64,000 bases of DNA, taken from Natrinema zhouii. GTDB taxonomy: Archaea; Halobacteriota; Halobacteria; Halobacteriales; Natrialbaceae. Position 1 is the stretch's first letter, and the number at the start of each line of letters is the position of its first letter. The DNA is taken from positions 124,001 through 188,000 of the forward strand of contig NZ_CP084882.1 of NCBI RefSeq assembly GCF_013456555.2. The letters run 5' to 3'. The position numbers and the translations under genes were made by a program. Positions 1-9,097 of this stretch are shown piece by piece. The notes below the pieces were generated by a model. That model made no database searches. It had not been told where the DNA came from and saw only the letters and a program-made list of their open reading frames with translations.

Positions 1-432
1 CGACCACACCGTATACGGTATCATACAGGCAGAATGTCGTTCCACCCCTACATAAATACTCGGCAGACAAGCCAGTAATACTGTTTAAAACATCCAGTCT
101 GTCTGGTCAGTATTACTAAGCAGTTTAACTCTCGAGTGGCGTTCTCCTTTCGGTAATCCGGTAATGCTCGCCGTTCGTTAGGGCGTCTATAGTAATCCCC
201 AGAAGTCTTTGCTCACAGCACTCGATAGATCGGTAAGGGTCGACGGATAGCAGCTGGTTACGTTAGTGCGCATTGCAAAGACTTCCAGATTCTACTATAG
301 CTCAGAAAGCGGCCATCGCCGTGACGGGTCACGTATAGGCAGACAGAACGCCGACCGATCAACGTTGGTAGACCCTCCGCAACTAGCAGACGCGACGGCT
401 AGCGTTGGCTTCGGCTAGCGGGCTATAGCACT
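1..432. other. Non-coding left edge containing a MITE
   Basis: I see no convincing gene here. The only structured feature is the 114 bp inverted-repeat element at 187-300, described separately. The flanks are AT-richer than the coding DNA and show no clear transposase remnant. Confidence 0.5.
187..300. repeat. MITE copy 1 (114 bp)
   Basis: A 114 bp segment starting CTATAGTA and ending TACTATAG, with imperfect terminal inverted repeats of about 25 bp (both ends carry AAGTCTTTG about 16 bases in). A near-identical copy lies at 59221-59334, differing at only a few positions. It has no coding capacity. The TAGTA tip followed by AGAAGTCTTTG resembles the tip of the IS630-type element at 36483, so that transposase family is a candidate for mobilising it. 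Confidence 0.85.
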
Positions 433-840
433 GTGGTGACAGTAGGCGACGACCCAATTGATTTTGGCGTTGAACTCAAGCGGCCAGCGGGCCTTGGCCC
501 GTATGTCGCGTTCCCACGTGCGCGACACAGCCAGCATCCCCATACGCCGCGAGCGGGCATTTCCCACCTTCCGCGCCGCTCGCGGTATTTTCACAGTCGC
601 TCCCCACAAGTTCGGTTTCAGAAGGGGGCGGAACTGGAGGGCAAGTATCCATCCCCATTCGAGTACAACGCTGAGACCGCACCGATCGATGTCGAGGCTA
701 CGGCCAAGCTGGACTACGCCGCCGATCCTGAGCAGTCACTGTCAATAGAACTCGAGGTGCCAGCCGGCGTCGCCAATAGCGTCGACCTGGAGGACGCCCT
801 ATCGGCCGTGTTGATCGAGGCCCGGATCGCTGAAGAATAG
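433..840 (+). CDS. Hypothetical protein, possibly a degraded gene
   Basis: An open frame of 135 codons. The last 65 residues (from about EGKYPSPFEYNAE onward) have the acidic, low-lysine composition of a haloarchaeal protein. The first half is rich in Arg, Pro and His and looks like a shifted frame. I do not recognise the family. It may be the 3' end of an older gene whose upstream part has decayed. No partner genes are nearby: transposase debris follows downstream and the MITE lies upstream. Confidence 0.3.
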   Translation: MVTVGDDPIDFGVELKRPAGLGPYVAFPRARHSQHPHTPRAGISHLPRRSRYFHSRSPQVRFQKGAELEGKYPSPFEYNAETAPIDVEATAKLDYAADPEQSLSIELEVPAGVANSVDLEDALSAVLIEARIAEE

Positions 841-1019
841 CCAGCTTCGTCGTTTTCATCTCTGTCTCGAGGCGAGTGAATCCATGCTCCGTTGAACCGG
901 CTTTCATTCTGCTGGTTTTATCACTGATTTCAGGGAATTTGGACGCCGTCTGGCGATATGGGCTGTCTCAGGAACCTTGCACAGACATTTCAATATTTTG
1001 TCTCGATCCACGTAGAGGA

Positions 1020-1229
1020 TCCAACGTATCCGCCGTCGCCAAAGGCGACGACGAGTACGAGAAGTCCACGAAAATCGCACTCCTTCTGCTCAAAGAGAAA
1101 ACCGACAAACCGCTCCGGAAGCTTGAAGACTATCTCAACGAGATGCCCGGAATCCTTGACGTATTTGGTCTTGAGAAATCGCCGGATTACACATCGTTCA
1201 GCAAGCGGGACGGCGAGTTTCCGATGCAG
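1020..1229 (+). pseudogene. IS5-type transposase, N-terminal fragment
   Basis: The translated segment contains KLEDYLNEMPGILDVFGL and then SPDYTSFSKRDGEFPM. I associate this stretch with the N-terminal part of one group of haloarchaeal IS5-family transposases, where a conserved Tyr-Thr-Ser-Phe-Ser motif precedes the catalytic domain. The reading ends abruptly at about 1229, where the sequence switches to an unrelated transposase fragment on the opposite strand. No catalytic DDE residues remain, so it is inactive. Confidence 0.6.
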
Positions 1230-1231
1230 GA

Positions 1232-1640
1232 GTCACGCTCGCGACCTTTCTTCCCGGCAGAGATGTAGAACTTATCGATCTCGACTGGGCCAACAAGATC
1301 GATGCGAGGCGCGTCGAGCGCTTCACCAGAACGCTCGACGCGCCGCCGAAGTGACCAGTAGGAGATGTCGAGTTCAGCGTCTAACTGGCGGATACTCGTG
1401 TTGAACCGGAGCAACGAGTAGAACGCGAACAACAATTGATCGAGGACGGTCTTGTCGGTGAACGTACGTCCACAATTTTTACAGCAATACCGTTGACTCT
1501 CGATATCTGCCGTACTCGATCACTAACTCAGACCGGCAGCGCGGGCACTGGAGGACCTCGCGTCAGCGAACCTGCTGGATCAGGTTCGCGGCGCTCGCCT
1601 CCGAGCGAAATATTTCAACTGGGGATATAGTCGGGTGATG
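1232..1640 (-). pseudogene. IS1595-like transposase fragment, frameshifted
   Basis: Read on the minus strand, two frames together give a zinc-ribbon region (QCPRCRSELVIEYG, then CKNCGRTFTDKT) followed by LLFAFYSLLRFNTSIRQLDA and ending at VEIDKFYISAGKKGRERD. Zinc ribbon, helix-turn-helix and then the first catalytic block VE(I/V)D is the order seen in IS1595-family transposases. There is a frameshift near 1470-1490 and a stop around 1565. The rest of the catalytic domain is missing where it abuts the IS5 fragment. A dead relic. Confidence 0.6.
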
Positions 1641-1763
1641 CGTCAACATTACCCTTGCCCACTACGCTTTCACAGCGCCAGCTCTCCCGACCAACAATCT
1701 ATTTCCGAAGAGCGTCACTAAAATACTCGCTATAGTTGGTGATCGGGGATACTGCCATTAACC

Positions 1764-1980
1764 AAGGCTTCCAAGTATTTAAATAAGCACCCCCCACGAC
1801 TTCCAACTCATGTCTGACGTACGTCATACCATCATTTCCAACCCGACCAACCGTTCCATCCTTAAATTAGTAACACCCCATGTTTTCCAACTTACGTCGA
1901 GATGGGTCCGTTACCAGCGCTTCTAACCGTTCCATCGCTTCGAGGTATATAAAAGACGACACCCCACTGCTTCCAAGTCA
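1764..1980. repeat. Origin-type repeats downstream of orc1
   Basis: TTCCAA-centred repeats occur at 1769, 1801, 1836, 1885 and 1971. Most share a composite layout: an AT-rich box (TTAAATAAG, CTTAAATTAG, TATATAAAAG), then a C-rich run such as CACCCCAC, then three or four bases, then TTCCAACT or TTCCAAGT. The same layout recurs upstream of orc1 at 3290-3620. Such repeats flanking an Orc1/Cdc6 gene are typical of initiator-binding (ORB-like) sites, although this core is not the classical haloarchaeal ORB I recall. Confidence 0.6.
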
Positions 1981-3264
1981 TTCAGTGAGTGTGGTTTGCC
2001 GGTTTGCTTTTTCACGCAGATTATCCAGATCCCCGATTTCACCGTCCTCTTCTTGCTCTAACGCATCGATCACTGTTTCAAGGGGCGTATCAAGTTTGTA
2101 TTTGTTCGGTCGCCCACGTCCGCGCTGATCTCGGTTTACGTTCTTGAGAATACCGTTATCACACATTTCGAGCAGATGTTCGTGCGCTCCACGTCGAGTG
2201 AGTGGATCTCGTCCAAACTCCTCTGCCACCGACTTATAGTACTCATATATGTCTCTTGTTTGAGCGGGTGTTTTCCCCTGGGCAGAGAGATTTGTGGTCG
2301 CCAGCAAGACGTACTTCCGATGTGATGGAAGTTTACGGATGCCAGTTGTCACCTGATTTCGCTCAATGATATCCTCAGCGTTTCGCACGTGTTGTTCCTC
2401 GATACAGTCACTATCTTCTGTCTCCACTGATTCGTTCTCCGCGAGTTCAGCAGCTTTCCGGAGTAGTCGAATAGCTTGGCGAGCCGAGCCACGGTCTCGA
2501 GATGCTAGAGCCGCACAGAGTTCGATGACACCGTTTTCAGTCGTCCCCTCGTAGAACGCTTGCTCAGCGCGGCGCGAGAGAATCGAAATGAGATCACCCT
2601 GCTCGTATGCAGGGAAGTGAAGCTCGGTTTCGCAGAGCGTGTCCTTTACCCGTGCAGGGAGATCGTCTCTGAAATTGAAGTCGTTACTGATCCCGATAAT
2701 ACACAGCTCGGCTTCGAGTTTGTGCATTGTCTGTCCACGAGTAAGCTGATAGAGAAGTTCGCTGTCGGTGCTGAGAGTGTTCACCTCGTCGAGTACGAGA
2801 ATAATATCCTCGGCTCCCTTGTTCAGGTCGTCAAAGAGTTCATCATAGACCTGTTCAGCAGGATAGCCTGTCTTACTCAGCTCAGATTTGTCCAGGTTTA
2901 GTGTCGTCAGTGGATACTCGGGATTGCGGGCCTCGTTAATGAGTTCGATCGTCGATTGGTAGGACGTATTTGCGGATGAGCAGTTGATTTCGAGGATATC
3001 CACATCGATAGCCTGTTCCTCTGCCTTGTCTCGTAAATCAGGGAGAAGAGTGCGAGTTGCGACTGTCTTGCCGACACCGGAGTGGCCGTAGAGAAAGATG
3101 TTGTCGAGATCCCAGCCCTTCAGTAGAGGGCGGAGGAGTTTCACATAGTCTTCGAGTTCCTCGTCTCGCTCTTCCAGTTTCTTGGGTTTGTGCTCGGGTT
3201 TCAGGATGCTTCGGTCTTTGATGATATGTTCGTCAAGGAACCCATCATCGTCGAAGTAGCCCAT
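1978..3264 (-). CDS. Orc1/Cdc6-family replication initiator
   Basis: A 428-residue AAA+ ATPase. Walker A is GHSGVGKT at residues 60-67, Walker B is ILVLDEVN, and sensor-type residues follow in ISNDFNFRDDLPARV. The C-terminal third (about 290-428) has the features of the winged-helix DNA-binding domain of archaeal Orc1/Cdc6 proteins, including GRGRPNKYKL. Length matches the family. The ATG lies inside the origin repeats, and repeats also flank the 3' end, so it probably initiates replication of this replicon and may repress itself by binding its own promoter. Confidence 0.92.
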   Translation of the reverse strand: MGYFDDDGFLDEHIIKDRSILKPEHKPKKLEERDEELEDYVKLLRPLLKGWDLDNIFLYGHSGVGKTVATRTLLPDLRDKAEEQAIDVDILEINCSSANTSYQSTIELINEARNPEYPLTTLNLDKSELSKTGYPAEQVYDELFDDLNKGAEDIILVLDEVNTLSTDSELLYQLTRGQTMHKLEAELCIIGISNDFNFRDDLPARVKDTLCETELHFPAYEQGDLISILSRRAEQAFYEGTTENGVIELCAALASRDRGSARQAIRLLRKAAELAENESVETEDSDCIEEQHVRNAEDIIERNQVTTGIRKLPSHRKYVLLATTNLSAQGKTPAQTRDIYEYYKSVAEEFGRDPLTRRGAHEHLLEMCDNGILKNVNRDQRGRGRPNKYKLDTPLETVIDALEQEEDGEIGDLDNLREKANRQTTLTE

Positions 3265-3640
3265 GTAACAACATCACACAGGATATCCTCATAAAACCAC
3301 GCCTTCCAACTCTTCAACCCCGCACCATCACTTCCAACCAGCGGATCCCTTATAAAACACACCCCCCCCACCATTTCCAACTTCCCCGTGAGAACGAGTG
3401 GGGCCAGCTATACGTTGCTATAGAAAAAGAGAAATACTTATTGCAATAGCGATAAAACCAAACCCGCACTAGCGAAAAACGCAGCTAGATGAGAGGCTAG
3501 TTGTGTTCATTGTGTTAGGGAAACACCTGTTCCGCTATTTCCTTCTACGTGTTTCTCCCTAAGTTGGAAACGGTGGGGTGGGAGAGGTTCTTAAAAGAAA
3601 CAGGAGTTGGAAGTAGCGGTTCCGTCCAGTATCTCTATAC
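3265..3640. other. Probable replication origin
   Basis: Upstream of orc1, TTCCAACT or TTCCAACC repeats at 3304, 3332 and 3375 face inverted copies (AGTTGGAA) at 3562 and 3605. Between them lies an AT-rich stretch around 3417-3480 (runs of A, TACTTATTGCAATAG) that could be the unwinding element. The repeat at 3354-3382 and the inverted one at 3562-3596 carry the full composite of AT box, C-rich run and TTCCAACT. Convergent initiator sites around an AT-rich core next to an initiator gene is the usual archaeal origin layout. Confidence 0.65.
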
Positions 3641-3939
3641 ATACTTCTCACCTATCATCATGTAGGGAACAACCTCCACCTAAAATCGTAGTATCCCTTT
3701 TCGACTCATTCTTGCGCGGATGAAACGACTATCGGTCGAGAACCCGTGTCTTCCTCATCTCATCACAAAAAACGCTATTCTTTTTCGACTTGAATGCTTC
3801 ATTGAATTCACAAAAGACGTAGGGGTCTCTTTTTGATTGCTCGTTCGAGGTTATAGACAGTAACGGTGAGCACGAGTTCGCGGAACGGTTTACGATAAAA
3901 CTCCCCAGAGGTTAATCAGGCAGCGGACATACTTCTACC
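3641..3939 (-). pseudogene. IS5-type transposase C-terminal relic and IS end
   Basis: On the minus strand about 3808-3905 reads KPFRELVLTVTVYNLERAIK followed by a stop. This matches the extreme C-terminus of IS5-family transposases; compare FREIALTAAVYNVEQVV in the intact copy at 55127. The nearby TGCTTCATTGAATTC at 3795 resembles the terminal repeat of that element (GGCTTCATTGAATCC). Only the last 30 or so codons and one IS end survive. The remaining bases up to 3939 hold the promoter region of the next gene. Confidence 0.6.
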
Positions 3940-4875
3940 ATGGCGGTACTCATCGGTACTCGTGACGGCGTCTTTCGTACAGCATCCGTTCCCGTCGACG
4001 ATGTTGAACAGGTGCTTGATAGCGGTAACACACCCCGAGTCCAGACGTTTCCGGAGATCGACGGCGTGTTCGCGGCCACGAAGTCGGGATTGTATCGGTC
4101 GATGGATGATGGGCGAACATGGGAGGACCTTGGCGTTCCACAGGAGGAGGTGTACTCAGTTGTCGCCAGTCCCGACGGTGAACGACTCTACGCAGGCACC
4201 CATCCCGCGCACCTCTACGTCTCGACCGATAGCGGTGAGACATGGAACGAACTCGAGGGCTTTCAGGACCTCCCATCGCGGGACCAGTGGCATACTCCGC
4301 GCCACCGCAACGAAGCCCACGTCCGGAGTCTCGGCGTGCATCCGGAGACGCCCGACCGGATGATCACCGGTGTCGAGGTCGGCGGTGTCCACATCAGCGA
4401 GGATCAGGGCGAGACGTGGACCGAGCGCCGCGACGGCGTCCACGATGACGTCCACCACGTGCTCGTCCTCGGGGCGGACGAGTACATCGCTTCGTGCGGT
4501 GATGGCCTCTATCGCACACGCGATGCCGGGCAGTCGTGGACACGGCTCGACACCGAACTCGATCACCGATACTTCCGCGAGGCCTTCACGTTCGATGGAC
4601 GGCTCTATGCAGCGGCCGCACGGAGTTCACCGGGGACATGGAGCGGTGAGAGTGGTGCCGACGCGATACTAGTGGAGTCGACGGACTCTGGCGAGACGAT
4701 TGAGACCGTCTCTTACCCCGGTGGACCAGCAGAGGTGATCCTCGCATGGACTGCCGTCGACGGGGCTGTGCTGGCTGGCACCAACGACGGCCGACTCATC
4801 AGCCGCAACGAGGATGGAACGTGGACTGATGTAGGACACGTGTCAGCTAGGGTTCGATCGCTCGCAGTCCGTTGA
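3940..4875 (+). CDS. BNR/YCF48-like beta-propeller protein
   Basis: A 311-residue protein made of repeated blades with Asp-box-like motifs: SMDDGRTWEDLG, STDSGETWNELE, SEDQGETWTERR, TRDAGQSWTRLD and STDSGETIE. This pattern, S/T-x-D-x-G-x-T-W, is the Asp-box of sialidase/BNR and YCF48/VPS10-like propellers. There is no signal peptide and no visible sialidase catalytic set, so a cytoplasmic binding or scaffold role is more likely than glycosidase activity. ATG at 3940 follows an AT-poor leader. It stands alone between an IS relic and a decayed gene. Confidence 0.85.
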   Translation: MAVLIGTRDGVFRTASVPVDDVEQVLDSGNTPRVQTFPEIDGVFAATKSGLYRSMDDGRTWEDLGVPQEEVYSVVASPDGERLYAGTHPAHLYVSTDSGETWNELEGFQDLPSRDQWHTPRHRNEAHVRSLGVHPETPDRMITGVEVGGVHISEDQGETWTERRDGVHDDVHHVLVLGADEYIASCGDGLYRTRDAGQSWTRLDTELDHRYFREAFTFDGRLYAAAARSSPGTWSGESGADAILVESTDSGETIETVSYPGGPAEVILAWTAVDGAVLAGTNDGRLISRNEDGTWTDVGHVSARVRSLAVR

Positions 4876-4982
4876 ACGGGGTACTGTACTGGTACTTCGT
4901 ACTTCAATTTCGTCTGCTCCTTGTTGCGCCACTGACTGAGGCCAAGTTCATATATCACAGCACGACTAACCTGTTTGCTTGC

Positions 4983-5470
4983 ATGAATTCTGGTATGATG
5001 GTTCAATATTATGCCGACGCTGAGGTCCAAAGTTGGCACAACCACACGATACGACTGTTGGGAACGATACATGATGTACATGGACTCTCAGTCGAAATCG
5101 ACCGCATTGACGAACGATACCGCTCAATTACTGACTTTCCCGGCAAAATCAGACATCCGTCCCCTGAGGAGGTCTACAAGCGCGATCTCAAACGCAATCA
5201 TGACTTGACCGAACGCATCGATCAACGACCATCAGACGCATACGCACGTTCTGGGAACTTCGATATCGCCGGTAATATCGCACTCGTTGATGATGAAGGG
5301 ACCGTCCAGTGGGCCTCAACCCTCCCAGGCTACGCCAATGGATATGGCCCTGACGCTGTCCGCATGCGTCCCTCAACTCCCTCGAAGACATCGCCACTTC
5401 TCCCAACAATCGCGTATGTGTCGAGTATCTCCAACTGTTGGATGGTAATGAAACATTCTGCCCGAACTCT
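4983..5470 (+). pseudogene. Thioredoxin-like/zinc-ribbon protein, frameshifted
   Basis: The first frame (from ATG 4983) gives a coherent protein of about 125 residues, including LLGTIHDVHGLSVEIDRID and NIALVDDEGTVQWASTLPGY. Around 5360 the coherent reading moves to another frame: SLNSLEDIATSPNNRVCVEY, then LLDGNETFCPN. That tail resembles a C-terminal zinc ribbon in which one CxxC has become CVEY and the other CPNS. I infer a frameshifted gene whose metal site has also decayed. The family is uncertain; a thioredoxin-like fold is a guess from layout. Confidence 0.5.
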
Positions 5471-5489
5471 TATGACTGCTCCAGCACGC

Positions 5490-5750
5490 TCAGAGTTCCT
5501 GTAACCGTTCGATGTACCGTTCTCGGTCGAACGGTTCCTTTTCAGCCATCATCTCGGACATCTCTTCGAGCAGTACCGCCCCGACCGTATCGATGGCCTT
5601 CTCTCTGCTGTTCCCCTCTTCCATCAACCGATCAACCGCATGATTGATCGCCTCCAAATCGGCTTGCTGGAGTTGTCGTTCAACTACTGTCCGAATTTCG
5701 TCCCAAGCCGTGGGTTCAGATCGCGCATTGTGCAGTCCCCGTTCAGTAAC
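5490..5750 (-). pseudogene. Small conserved haloarchaeal protein, 5'-truncated
   Basis: A minus-strand frame with no start codon reads VTERGLHNAR, then AWDEIRTVVERQLQQADLEA, continues through NHAVDRLMEEGNSREKAID and ends RERYIERLQEL. The helical, Glu/Arg-rich composition and internal coherence argue for real coding. The frame opens directly after a stop at 5751-5753 with no ATG, GTG or TTG, so the 5' end is lost. It converges with the decayed gene at 4983. Function unknown. Confidence 0.5.
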
Positions 5751-5924
5751 TCAGGCGATACAAGGATATCAACGGCGAGGACCGACTGGAGCGACCGTGC
5801 GCCGAGCTATGGCAACACGTCGATGCCGCTGTTTCAATGTCGGCATTGGCGGACGTCGTGGATATCTTCAGATGAATAGCTCCTTCGCGAGGATTTATCC
5901 CCGTTATCAGCGAAGACCGCTGGT

Positions 5925-6134
5925 ATGGACCGCGAATCCGTATCATCATCTCTGCTCGACAGCGTCGGATACGATCCGGATGAGCAGGTCTTAGAAGTGG
6001 AACTCCAGGACGGAAGCGTCTATCAGTACATCGACGTGCCAGAAGAGACGTATCGCGGATTGATGGACACAAACTCTCTCGGCCGGTATTTCAACGTCCA
6101 TATCCGTGGCCACAGCTATCACCAAATCCGATGA
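5925..6134 (+). CDS. KTSC domain protein
   Basis: A 69-residue protein with the KTSC domain pattern: Ser at the start (SSSLLDSVGYDPDEQVLEV), an aromatic pair in DGSVYQYIDVPEETYRGL, and the closing SLGRYFNVHIRGHSYHQI. The domain is small and found alone or fused to enzymes; its molecular role is poorly defined, possibly nucleic-acid related. ATG at 5925 gives the full domain. It precedes the convergent XPB-Bax1 pair. Confidence 0.85.
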   Translation: MDRESVSSSLLDSVGYDPDEQVLEVELQDGSVYQYIDVPEETYRGLMDTNSLGRYFNVHIRGHSYHQIR

Positions 6135-6209
6135 CGAGGCCAGTAGCCAAGCACAGTCATCCGGGGGCAGTCACGAGAGCACCGTGATCACCGTCTCCGA
6201 CAGTGCGCT

Positions 6210-7577
6210 TCAATTGGAATCTGAAATCTCTGAAGACACGTGAACCGCATGAGCCTCTGCTACCTCTACGAGATCGTAGACGTGAATCCCGGTTTTGAAC
6301 CACAGCACACGGTCGCTTGCCTCACCGAACTCGTCGCGAGCACAGTCCAGGTTTTCAGAGACAGCAACGACCAGGTTCTCGGCATCTGCGTGGCGAATCT
6401 TCTCGAGCTTTGACTCGAGGTACTCGGGCGTCCAGAATCCCATAATCTCGAGAATTGCTCGGCGGCCGTCAGGATGTTCGATCGCGAAATCGGGAATCAA
6501 CACTTCCTCACCGATATCGAGGATATCATCCTCGCGGACTAACTTCCAATCGGTCGTCGCCCGCTCCCACTTCTGGGCCAGCGTTCGCTCGAGATCGCTG
6601 TCAAACCGTTTGCCAGCACTGTAGTGAGACTCAAGATCGTCAGTCTGATTGAGTGTGAATCGATGTGTTTCCCCTGTCGTGTCGTCGACGAGAATCTCTG
6701 CGGCCATCTCCCAGCGATCACACAGCGGTAACGCCGGCAAGAAGTTCGCCATCCGGATACCGTACTTTTGGGACTTGGAGAACAACGAGGCAGGCCCGTC
6801 CAGCACTGCTTCGTAGCCGTCGGCGAGATCAGTGCTTGCCACACGGTGCCCGTTGCTGTCGATCGGATAAATCCGGTGCATCAACCCGAACAGCTTCACG
6901 TAGCTGAATACCGTCCCGAAGTGATCCCACACGCGGATGCGCATACGCGTTGCATCGTAAAGGACCGCCTGTGCGAGTGCGAGATTGTAGCGAGTCAGCA
7001 ACCACTCCACAGTGAGTGCTGTATCCTGGTAGGCTTCATCACTGCTGCCAGTCAGTTTCGTCGTTGACGGTGTCTTGTCACCAGTCTCCTGTGCTGTACT
7101 CTCATCAACGGTGCGCTCTCCCAGCCGCACGAGACGCTTGTTTTCCTCGAGGTCTGCGTACATTCCCTGGTGACACTCGGCAAGAGAGATGCCCAACTCG
7201 TCGGCGACGGTGCTATACACGTCGAGCTTCTGGGTATCCTCACCGAGTGTTGGCTGGCGAACGATTGGATACTGTTCGTTCGCGTACTCGAAGAGGTGGT
7301 GGCGGATCGTTTTAGGTTCGGTCGATGCGTGTACCTCGAATTCACACTCGTCTGTAAGGAGCTTTGCGAACCCCTGGATGATCTTGTACTCCGTATTATC
7401 GATCGTAAGTTCATTGATCGCCGCCTCGAGGTCGCCCTTGGGCTTGCCCAAGTGGGCCTCGAACAGCTCAATGAGCTCTCGAGCGGTCTCCCGGTAGCGG
7501 TTCTCGGTGGGATCGATGAACAGGGGAACGACTTCTCCGCCGGTCGTTCGTGAGCGAGCGAGATCAGCTGTCAGCAC
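6210..7577 (-). CDS. DUF790/Bax1-type nuclease
   Basis: A 455-residue protein of the DUF790 family, the archaeal Bax1 nuclease that binds the XPB helicase. Catalytic candidates lie near the C-terminus: IPDFAIEHPDGRRAILEIMG reads as a PD-(D/E)xK-like nuclease core with Asp and Glu about 13 residues apart. It starts with GTG at 7577 and overlaps the helicase stop by 14 bases, so the two are translationally coupled. Known biochemistry of the family: Bax1 cuts DNA bubbles opened by XPB in nucleotide-excision-like repair. Confidence 0.88.
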   Translation of the reverse strand: MLTADLARSRTTGGEVVPLFIDPTENRYRETARELIELFEAHLGKPKGDLEAAINELTIDNTEYKIIQGFAKLLTDECEFEVHASTEPKTIRHHLFEYANEQYPIVRQPTLGEDTQKLDVYSTVADELGISLAECHQGMYADLEENKRLVRLGERTVDESTAQETGDKTPSTTKLTGSSDEAYQDTALTVEWLLTRYNLALAQAVLYDATRMRIRVWDHFGTVFSYVKLFGLMHRIYPIDSNGHRVASTDLADGYEAVLDGPASLFSKSQKYGIRMANFLPALPLCDRWEMAAEILVDDTTGETHRFTLNQTDDLESHYSAGKRFDSDLERTLAQKWERATTDWKLVREDDILDIGEEVLIPDFAIEHPDGRRAILEIMGFWTPEYLESKLEKIRHADAENLVVAVSENLDCARDEFGEASDRVLWFKTGIHVYDLVEVAEAHAVHVSSEISDSN

Positions 7578-8997
7578 TGGAATTTACCCCCTGACGACGT
7601 TGTTGAGAGACATATCGTTCTTTCGTGTTCGCGGCGATGATCTCGTACAGTCGTGCGGGCTGTCGATCGTCTGTTGGGCGAAGAATTCGGCCAAGGCGCT
7701 GGGCGTACTGGCGTTTTGAGGCACTTCCGGAGAGGATAATTCCCACGTTGGCCGCAGGGACGTCGATTCCTTCGTCGAGGACCTGCGATGTCACGAGCAT
7801 CGAGTACTCGCCAGTCCGGAAGCGCTCGAGAAGGTCGGTTCGCTCGTCAGTCGGTGTCTGATGGGTGATGCAGGGAACGATGAACTCTTGAGAGATGTCG
7901 TAGGCAAAGTCGTTGTTGGCGGTAAAGATGATGACGCGGTCATCGTGATGTTGTTTGATGAGCGTATCGAGGGTATCGAGCTTTTTGTGGGCTGTTCGGG
8001 CAATCTCCTCTGCGCGCTGTTTAGCGATCAGTGCCCGTCGCCCCTGTGAATCGTAGGACGAGCGTCTGAGAAACTCCTGATACCCTCGTTCCTTCCAGAT
8101 ATCGAACTCGTGGCTATCGACGTACTCACGATAGATCTCGTACTCCGTGTCGTACTGCTGGCGTTCCTCAGGTGTGAGTTCGACCTCGAGGTGGATGGTT
8201 TCGTACTCACTGAGGAACTCGCCGGCGAGCGCATCCACATTCTCTTCGTAGACGACTGGACCGAGCAGCTCTTCGAGCGTCTCGTGTTTGTCGTCGGCCC
8301 GTTCGTAGGTGGCGGTGAGTCCGAGTCGGTACGGAGCAATCATCATCTCAGGGATCTGGCGGTAGGTCGGAGCCGGTAGGTGATGCACCTCGTCGACGAT
8401 GAGGAGACCGAACTGATCACCATACTCGTTGACGTAGCGATAGGCGCTGTCGTAGGTTGTGACAGTCACAGCAGTAATTTCGTGAGACCCGCCGCCGAGT
8501 ACGCCGACGCCATTCGGCAGTTGGTCACCAAAGGCATTGGTCAGTGTGGCGTGCCACTGGTTCATGAGATCGATTGTCGGGACGACAACGAGTGTCGCGA
8601 CGCCAGCGTCCATGATCGCTTGCAGTCCGAGAAAGGTCTTCCCGCTGCCGGTCGGCAGCACGACACTGCCCCGGCGTTCGTGCTCGCGCCAGGCCTCGAG
8701 AGCGGCCTGCTGGTAGTGACGAGGATCAACTTGAATGGTCGGTGTGAGTGCGAGATCGGGATAGGAACGGGCGCTGTCCTCGAGATCGAGAGGCTGGGAT
8801 TGACGAGCGCTCTGTCGGAGGGTCGATTGGCTATCGTCACTGGAGTCAGTCTGCCACTTGTCTGCCCAGTCAAGAAGCGACCGATAGCGATAGGCCTGAG
8901 CTCGAAATTCGTCGACGCGGTCATCCCACTCTGCGTAGGGAACTCCCTCAGGTGCGTCGCGGAGCAGGAGCGTTCCGTCGTCGAACTCGAGGTTCAT
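7564..8997 (-). CDS. XPB/Rad25-type DNA helicase
   Basis: A 477-residue superfamily 2 helicase. Walker A LPTGSGKT is at about 114-121, the DEVH box is in LLIVDEVHHL, motif III is LTAT, and motifs V and VI are in SQVLDEGIDVP and YAQRLGRILRP. The N-terminal 85 residues correspond to the damage-recognition region of archaeal XPB, and the length is typical. It is followed by the overlapping Bax1 gene, the standard archaeal pairing for DNA repair. The ATG at 8997 diverges from the gene at 9098 across a 100 bp promoter gap. Confidence 0.92.
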   Translation of the reverse strand: MNLEFDDGTLLLRDAPEGVPYAEWDDRVDEFRAQAYRYRSLLDWADKWQTDSSDDSQSTLRQSARQSQPLDLEDSARSYPDLALTPTIQVDPRHYQQAALEAWREHERRGSVVLPTGSGKTFLGLQAIMDAGVATLVVVPTIDLMNQWHATLTNAFGDQLPNGVGVLGGGSHEITAVTVTTYDSAYRYVNEYGDQFGLLIVDEVHHLPAPTYRQIPEMMIAPYRLGLTATYERADDKHETLEELLGPVVYEENVDALAGEFLSEYETIHLEVELTPEERQQYDTEYEIYREYVDSHEFDIWKERGYQEFLRRSSYDSQGRRALIAKQRAEEIARTAHKKLDTLDTLIKQHHDDRVIIFTANNDFAYDISQEFIVPCITHQTPTDERTDLLERFRTGEYSMLVTSQVLDEGIDVPAANVGIILSGSASKRQYAQRLGRILRPTDDRQPARLYEIIAANTKERYVSQQRRQGVNSSADS

Positions 8998-9097
8998 CCG
9001 TGACCAGTATCGTCGATCAGTGCGGTTAGCTGTGTTGAAAAAGGCGTGATAGAGCTGCCGCGAACGGTTTTACTGTACCAAGTGCGTATGTCACTCT

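Noticed and set aside
4713..5081. Minus-strand frame across the propeller gene end
   Set aside because: It overlaps a well-supported propeller gene and has no recognisable features.
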